From: Rhodothermales bacterium
GTDB taxonomy: Bacteria > Bacteroidota > Rhodothermia > Rhodothermales > JAHQVL01
Length of the DNA: 36,352 nucleotides
Direction of reading: 5' to 3'
Assembly: GCA_034439735.1 (NCBI GenBank)
Contig: JAWXAX010000011.1
Location: 1-36,352 of the forward strand
In this document: piece by piece, positions 33,240 to 36,352 of the stretch
Position numbering within the stretch: position 1 is the first letter of the stretch
How the letters are laid out: the number at the start of each line of letters is the position of its first letter
The notes under the pieces: generated by a model
What the model saw: the letters and a program-made list of their open reading frames with translations, nothing else
Databases searched by the model: none
Told to the model about the DNA's origin: nothing
Position numbers and translations under genes: made by a program

Positions 33240-33878
33240 ATGCATGACATCCCGTGTTCTACCACCCGCCCTCGTTGCCATCCGGCCACGCCGACTCGGG
33301 TGCGTCTGGTCGCGCTTGCGCTCTCCTTGATACTTATGGGTGTCGAATCGGCCAGCGGCCAGGCCTCTCCCATAGAGCGGCTGCGCGCCTTCTTCCTCGC
33401 AAGCGTCGAGGACGAGACCGCTATCGAGGCGGCGAACGTCTACCTGACGTCGCTTCCGGGTGAGGCTGCCCCTGAAATACGCGCGTACGGCGCCATATTT
33501 GAGATCATGCGTGCCCGACACGCCTTCTGGCCCGTGCGCAAGATGCACCATCTGAACGCCGGCCTGCCCGTGCTCGATGCCCTCGTCACCGATCATCCTG
33601 ACCATCTGGAGATCCGGTATCTTCGGCTCATGGCCTGTTATTATCTCCCCCGTTTACTGGGAAGGGGATGGTCCGTCGAGGCCGACCTCCTGGCGCTGGC
33701 GGAGCTGCTGCCGGGGGCGGCGAGGGCGTATCCGGCCGGGCTTTATCGCGAGATGGTGCGGTTCGTGGTCGACTCCGAGGTGGTATCCGAGGAGCAACGG
33801 CACGGGTTGCGCAACGCGCTCGCGGCGTCGGAACGCGCCGGCGGCGTCACCACGGGGCCGGCCGCCGGAGGATACTGA
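33240..33878 (+). CDS. Small exported hypothetical protein upstream of idi
   Basis: A 212-residue protein. Its first 40 residues include a hydrophobic export signal (LVALALSLILMGVESASG, cleavage near ASG-Q). The mature part is alpha-helical with TPR-like spacing (for example YLTSLPGEAAPEIRAYGAIF and HPDHLEIRYLRLMACYYLPR), and ends in a Gly/Ala-rich tail. I recognise no named family. The stop is 39 bases before idi on the same strand, so the two may be cotranscribed, but a functional link is not evident. Confidence 0.75.
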   Translation: MHDIPCSTTRPRCHPATPTRVRLVALALSLILMGVESASGQASPIERLRAFFLASVEDETAIEAANVYLTSLPGEAAPEIRAYGAIFEIMRARHAFWPVRKMHHLNAGLPVLDALVTDHPDHLEIRYLRLMACYYLPRLLGRGWSVEADLLALAELLPGAARAYPAGLYREMVRFVVDSEVVSEEQRHGLRNALAASERAGGVTTGPAAGGY

Positions 33879-33917
33879 TCCACCTACCGGTCCACCTGCA
33901 GATTCAACGCGTACGAT

Positions 33918-34430
33918 ATGATCGACGAAGTCATACTAGTAGATGCGGACGACCGCGTGCTCGGCTCGGCCGAGAAGCTGTCTGTCCACCGCGACGGCCA
34001 GCTGCATCGCGCGATCTCCGTCTTTGTGCTGAATACGCGTGGGGAAATGTTGCTGCAGCAGCGCGCCAGCGACAAGTACCATTCCGGAGGGCTGCTCTCG
34101 AACACGTGTTGCAGCCATCCGCGGCCCGGCGAGGCCACGGAGGCCGCCGCGCATCGCCGGCTTCAGGAAGAGATGGGATTTGACTGTCCGCTCAAGCCGA
34201 TTTTCTCGTTCACCTACCGCACCGATTTTGGAAACGGGTTGATTGAACACGAGCTGGACCACGTCTTTCTGGGTTATTTCGCCGGAACGCCGTCGCCGGA
34301 CCCCGCCGAGGTCGAGGCCTGGCGCTGGATGCGCGTCGATGCGATCGCCGACGACATGGCGCGCCGGCCCGAGGCGTACACCTACTGGTTTCGGCACATC
34401 TTCCAGCGCGTGGTGGACGTGCTCGATTGA
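33918..34430 (+). CDS. idi: Isopentenyl-diphosphate delta-isomerase type I (Nudix fold)
   Basis: A 170-residue cytosolic enzyme that interconverts isopentenyl and dimethylallyl diphosphate for isoprenoid synthesis. It has the metal-binding histidines (H24 and H30 region), the catalytic cysteine C65 in NTCCSHP, the Nudix-like AAAHRRLQEEMGF and the acidic E110/E112 in IEHELDHVFLGY. The length is as expected for bacterial type I IDI. It is preceded by the small exported protein gene and ends 7 bases before a convergent gene. Confidence 0.95.
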   Translation: MIDEVILVDADDRVLGSAEKLSVHRDGQLHRAISVFVLNTRGEMLLQQRASDKYHSGGLLSNTCCSHPRPGEATEAAAHRRLQEEMGFDCPLKPIFSFTYRTDFGNGLIEHELDHVFLGYFAGTPSPDPAEVEAWRWMRVDAIADDMARRPEAYTYWFRHIFQRVVDVLD

Positions 34431-34437
34431 TCCGGGT

Positions 34438-35331
34438 CTATTCTTTCCCGACCTGGATGCCCGCCAGATGCTCCAGCGCCTTGACAAGCGCGTGATTACC
34501 CTCCGCGCCGAGGCCCTGGTGCTGGAGGGTGCCGTAGAGTTGATAGACCAGGCTGGTGCCCAGCATCGGGACGCCGAGCGATTTGCCGGCCTCGAGTACG
34601 AGGCGCAGGTCCTTTTGCTGGAGGTCGATCGTAAACCCCGGACGCCAGTCGCGCTTGATCACCTGCGGGCCGCGGTTGCTGAGCATCCAACTGCCGGCCG
34701 CGCCGCCGGACACCGCCGCCAGCGTCTTCTCGAGGTCGAGTCCGCCAGCCTCCGCCAACACCAACGCCTCGCCGACGCCGAGCATCGTTACTACGACCAG
34801 GATTTGATTGATAAGCTTGACCGTCTGTCCCGCCCCGACGCCGCCGACGTGCGTGATCGTCTTGCCCATGGCCTCGAAATAAGGCATCGCCCGCTCTACC
34901 TGGGCGGCCTCCCCGCCGACCATGATGCTCAGCGTGCCGCGTGCGGCCCCCTCGCTGCCGCCGCTGACCGGAGCGTCCAGCATGTGGATGCCTCGTTCCT
35001 GCAACCGCTTCGCGATCCCGCGCGTGGCTTCCGGGCTGATCGTGCTCATGTCGATCACCAGCGAGCCCCGAGCCGCGCCCTCGAGCACGCCCCCCTCGCC
35101 TAGAATCACCTGTTCGACATCCGGCGTGTCGCTAACGCAGGTGATGATCATCTCGCAGCGCCGGGCAAGGCTGGCCGGGTCCGTCGCCTGCGTGGCGCCC
35201 GCCACCACCAGCGCCTCCGCGCGCGACGCCGTACGATTCCAGACACACACTTCGAAGCCGGCCTTGAGGAGGTTGGCGGCCATGCCGCGCCCCATGATGC
35301 CCAGCCCGATCAGACCGACGGGAGTTGCCAT
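34438..35331 (-). CDS. NAD(P)-dependent beta-hydroxyacid dehydrogenase (3-hydroxyisobutyrate dehydrogenase family)
   Basis: A 297-residue dehydrogenase. The N-terminal Rossmann motif is GLIGLGIMGRGMAANLLKAG, the substrate loop is DAPVSGG (119-125) and the catalytic lysine is K172 in GAGQTVKLINQI. The all-helical second half is typical (FTIDLQQKDLRLVLEAGKS). Members reduce or oxidise 3-hydroxyisobutyrate, tartronate semialdehyde or glyoxylate/succinic semialdehyde; sequence alone does not choose between them. After the fingerprint Gly-rich loop the residue WNRT (NRT) suggests NADP(H) preference. It stands alone, convergent with idi. Confidence 0.92.
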   Translation of the reverse strand: MATPVGLIGLGIMGRGMAANLLKAGFEVCVWNRTASRAEALVVAGATQATDPASLARRCEMIITCVSDTPDVEQVILGEGGVLEGAARGSLVIDMSTISPEATRGIAKRLQERGIHMLDAPVSGGSEGAARGTLSIMVGGEAAQVERAMPYFEAMGKTITHVGGVGAGQTVKLINQILVVVTMLGVGEALVLAEAGGLDLEKTLAAVSGGAAGSWMLSNRGPQVIKRDWRPGFTIDLQQKDLRLVLEAGKSLGVPMLGTSLVYQLYGTLQHQGLGAEGNHALVKALEHLAGIQVGKE

Positions 35332-35557
35332 AAAACGGATACTACGTTATTGGGTGGAAGGTGGCCACATGATAGGGGAAAAGCCATTGCGCATCAACCC
35401 GCTTTGGAAGCGCCGGCGCAGGGCGCGGGACAAAAGGCGCATAGGCGTTGCGTGGAAGACCCAGTCGGCGTGCGCGGAACAGGAATCGGATCCCCCGGGG
35501 CGTTGCCTATCATAGGACCACCCACTGCCTATCCTGGCTGAAAACCCCCAAAACGAT

Positions 35558-35827
35558 ATGAACCTGCTCCGCATCAACGATCAGCTTCTGAATGTCGATC
35601 TGATCCAGACGGTTAAAATCCGTGGCAACGAGGTCACCCTGTATCTGCTCGATCTCGAAATCCAGTTTCATGGCGAAGAGGCGGTGGCGCTGAAGCACTG
35701 GTTGCTCAACAATGCTCGGGACCTCTCGAACCAGAAAATGACGCAAGCCCTCGAGCCTTCCGGCTACAGTTCGGGAGATGGAGCGGCAAATTCGGGCGTC
35801 CAGCTGTTCAAAGTGCCGCTTACCTAA
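35558..35827 (+). CDS. Small hypothetical protein
   Basis: An 89-residue soluble protein, MNLLRINDQLLNVDLIQTVK, with alternating beta-like strands in its first half (VTLYLLDLEIQFHGEEAVAL) followed by a helix (LKHWLLNNARDLSN) and a Ser/Gly-rich tail. The strand-strand-helix order resembles small single-domain proteins of unknown function that bind ligands or partners. No neighbours on the same strand help. The flanking gaps (35332-35557 and 35828-36096) show no further gene. Confidence 0.65.
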   Translation: MNLLRINDQLLNVDLIQTVKIRGNEVTLYLLDLEIQFHGEEAVALKHWLLNNARDLSNQKMTQALEPSGYSSGDGAANSGVQLFKVPLT

Positions 35828-36096
35828 CTCGTTTATCTACGGCCGGCCACAATTGACCTAACCAAGCTGTGTCTAAAGTGTGGAATCTTTGCCTCAAAAG
35901 CATGGAGCCAGCCGCAAGCGAGGAGCTATGTGGCGAAATTATATCAGAATGAGGCTTCGGCAACCCGGGGAGCGAACACAGGGGGATTCCCCTACATGGC
36001 GCTCTTCTCTTTGAGCCAAAAGTAGATAGACGGCCTCATAGCGATTAGTTATACTAGTGTTGATCAATTATTACCTGCACAAAACTGTACATCAAC

Positions 36097-36352
36097 ATGG
36101 CACACGAAGAGAACAACAAGGTGGGATGCGATGCGTCCCCGGGTTCTGAGGTTTCGGCACCCGTAATCTGGAATCGAAGGGCCGTTTTGAAGACGGTCTG
36201 GTCCGTGCCCGTAATTGCGGGGCTCGCCCTCATGAACACCGCATCATCGATGAGCGGAGGAATGAACGGCGGACCCGGCAATGGCGGCGGACCCGGCAAC
36301 GGCGGTGGTCCCGGCAACGGCGGTGGTCCCGGCAACGGCGGCGGTCCCGGCA
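36097..36352 (+). CDS. Gly/Pro/Asn repeat protein with Tat-like signal, C-terminus cut by window edge
   Basis: ATG at 36097 opens a frame that runs off the right edge (85 codons seen). After a 27-residue polar start comes NRRAVLKTVWSVPVIAGLAL, a twin-arginine-like motif (RR-x-x-LK) and hydrophobic core, suggesting export by the Tat pathway. The mature part starts with Ser/Met/Gly and turns into a GGGPGN hexapeptide repeat, of which about four and a half units are visible. I cannot tell the full product. Similar low-complexity linkers join signal peptides to globular exported domains. The opposite-strand Pro-rich frame is a shadow. Confidence 0.65.
   Translation, partial: MAHEENNKVGCDASPGSEVSAPVIWNRRAVLKTVWSVPVIAGLALMNTASSMSGGMNGGPGNGGGPGNGGGPGNGGGPGNGGGPG
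36265..36352. repeat. 18-bp tandem repeat coding for GGGPGN
   Basis: An 18-base unit (GGCGGTGGTCCCGGCAAC and variants) is repeated in tandem from about 36265, in phase with the reading frame, and continues past the window edge. Two adjacent copies at 36301 and 36319 are identical, which suggests recent slippage. Confidence 0.9.

Noticed and set aside
35370-35515. Small plus-strand frame between the dehydrogenase and the 89-residue protein
   Set aside because: Arg/Lys-rich low-complexity product, overlaps no signal for translation, no family resemblance.
36054-36335. Pro-rich minus-strand frame (PGPPPL repeats) at the right end
   Set aside because: Exact shadow of the GGGPGN repeat; the plus-strand frame has a start and an export signal.

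Overview
The window is GC-rich bacterial chromosome with short intergenic gaps. Its best lineage clue is the secreted protein at 31206-33035, which ends in a NPFNP-type type IX secretion (T9SS) sorting domain. That, the weak Shine-Dalgarno sequences and the outer-membrane proteins point to a diderm of the Bacteroidota/Rhodothermota (FCB) group. A Rhodothermales-like organism is my inference. I see no rRNA, tRNA, CRISPR array, transposase or phage gene.

Left part (1-10374): an edge-truncated secreted protein; a tripartite tricarboxylate transporter operon (tctC-tctB-tctA, minus strand); an exported FGE-like/sialidase fusion; a cytoplasmic Ser/Thr kinase with about 15 TPR repeats; and a class III aminotransferase.

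Centre (10439-19204, minus strand): the most interesting part. In transcription order it encodes a membrane protein with two H-x13-H cytochrome b-type histidine pairs, a membrane-anchored TPR protein, a 20-heme c-type cytochrome, a 15/16-heme c-type cytochrome, an outer-membrane beta-barrel with an extra N-terminal domain, and a membrane-tethered iron-sulfur/flavin pyridine-nucleotide oxidoreductase. A histidine kinase follows. Several junctions are coupled or only a few bases apart. I read this as a candidate trans-envelope electron conduit (quinol or NAD(P)H to periplasmic multiheme wires to outer membrane). No piece matches the textbook MtrCAB layout, and the function is inference.

Right of it (19410-28282): a PAP2 phosphatase whose signal peptide lies in another frame, then a two-component system (histidine kinase and OmpR-type regulator) divergent from a heavy-metal RND efflux operon (adaptor, HME-RND pump, TolC-like channel). 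The shared promoter region carries a perfect palindrome and three CTCACG repeats.

Right end (28454-36352): a GNAT acetyltransferase with a strong terminator, a coiled-coil protein, DNA photolyase, a DUF4397/T9SS secreted protein, a small exported protein, isopentenyl-diphosphate isomerase, a beta-hydroxyacid dehydrogenase, a small unknown protein, and the start of a Gly/Pro/Asn-repeat protein cut by the edge. Small palindromic repeats lie between genes at 3400-3500, 14470-14544 and 18295-18318.
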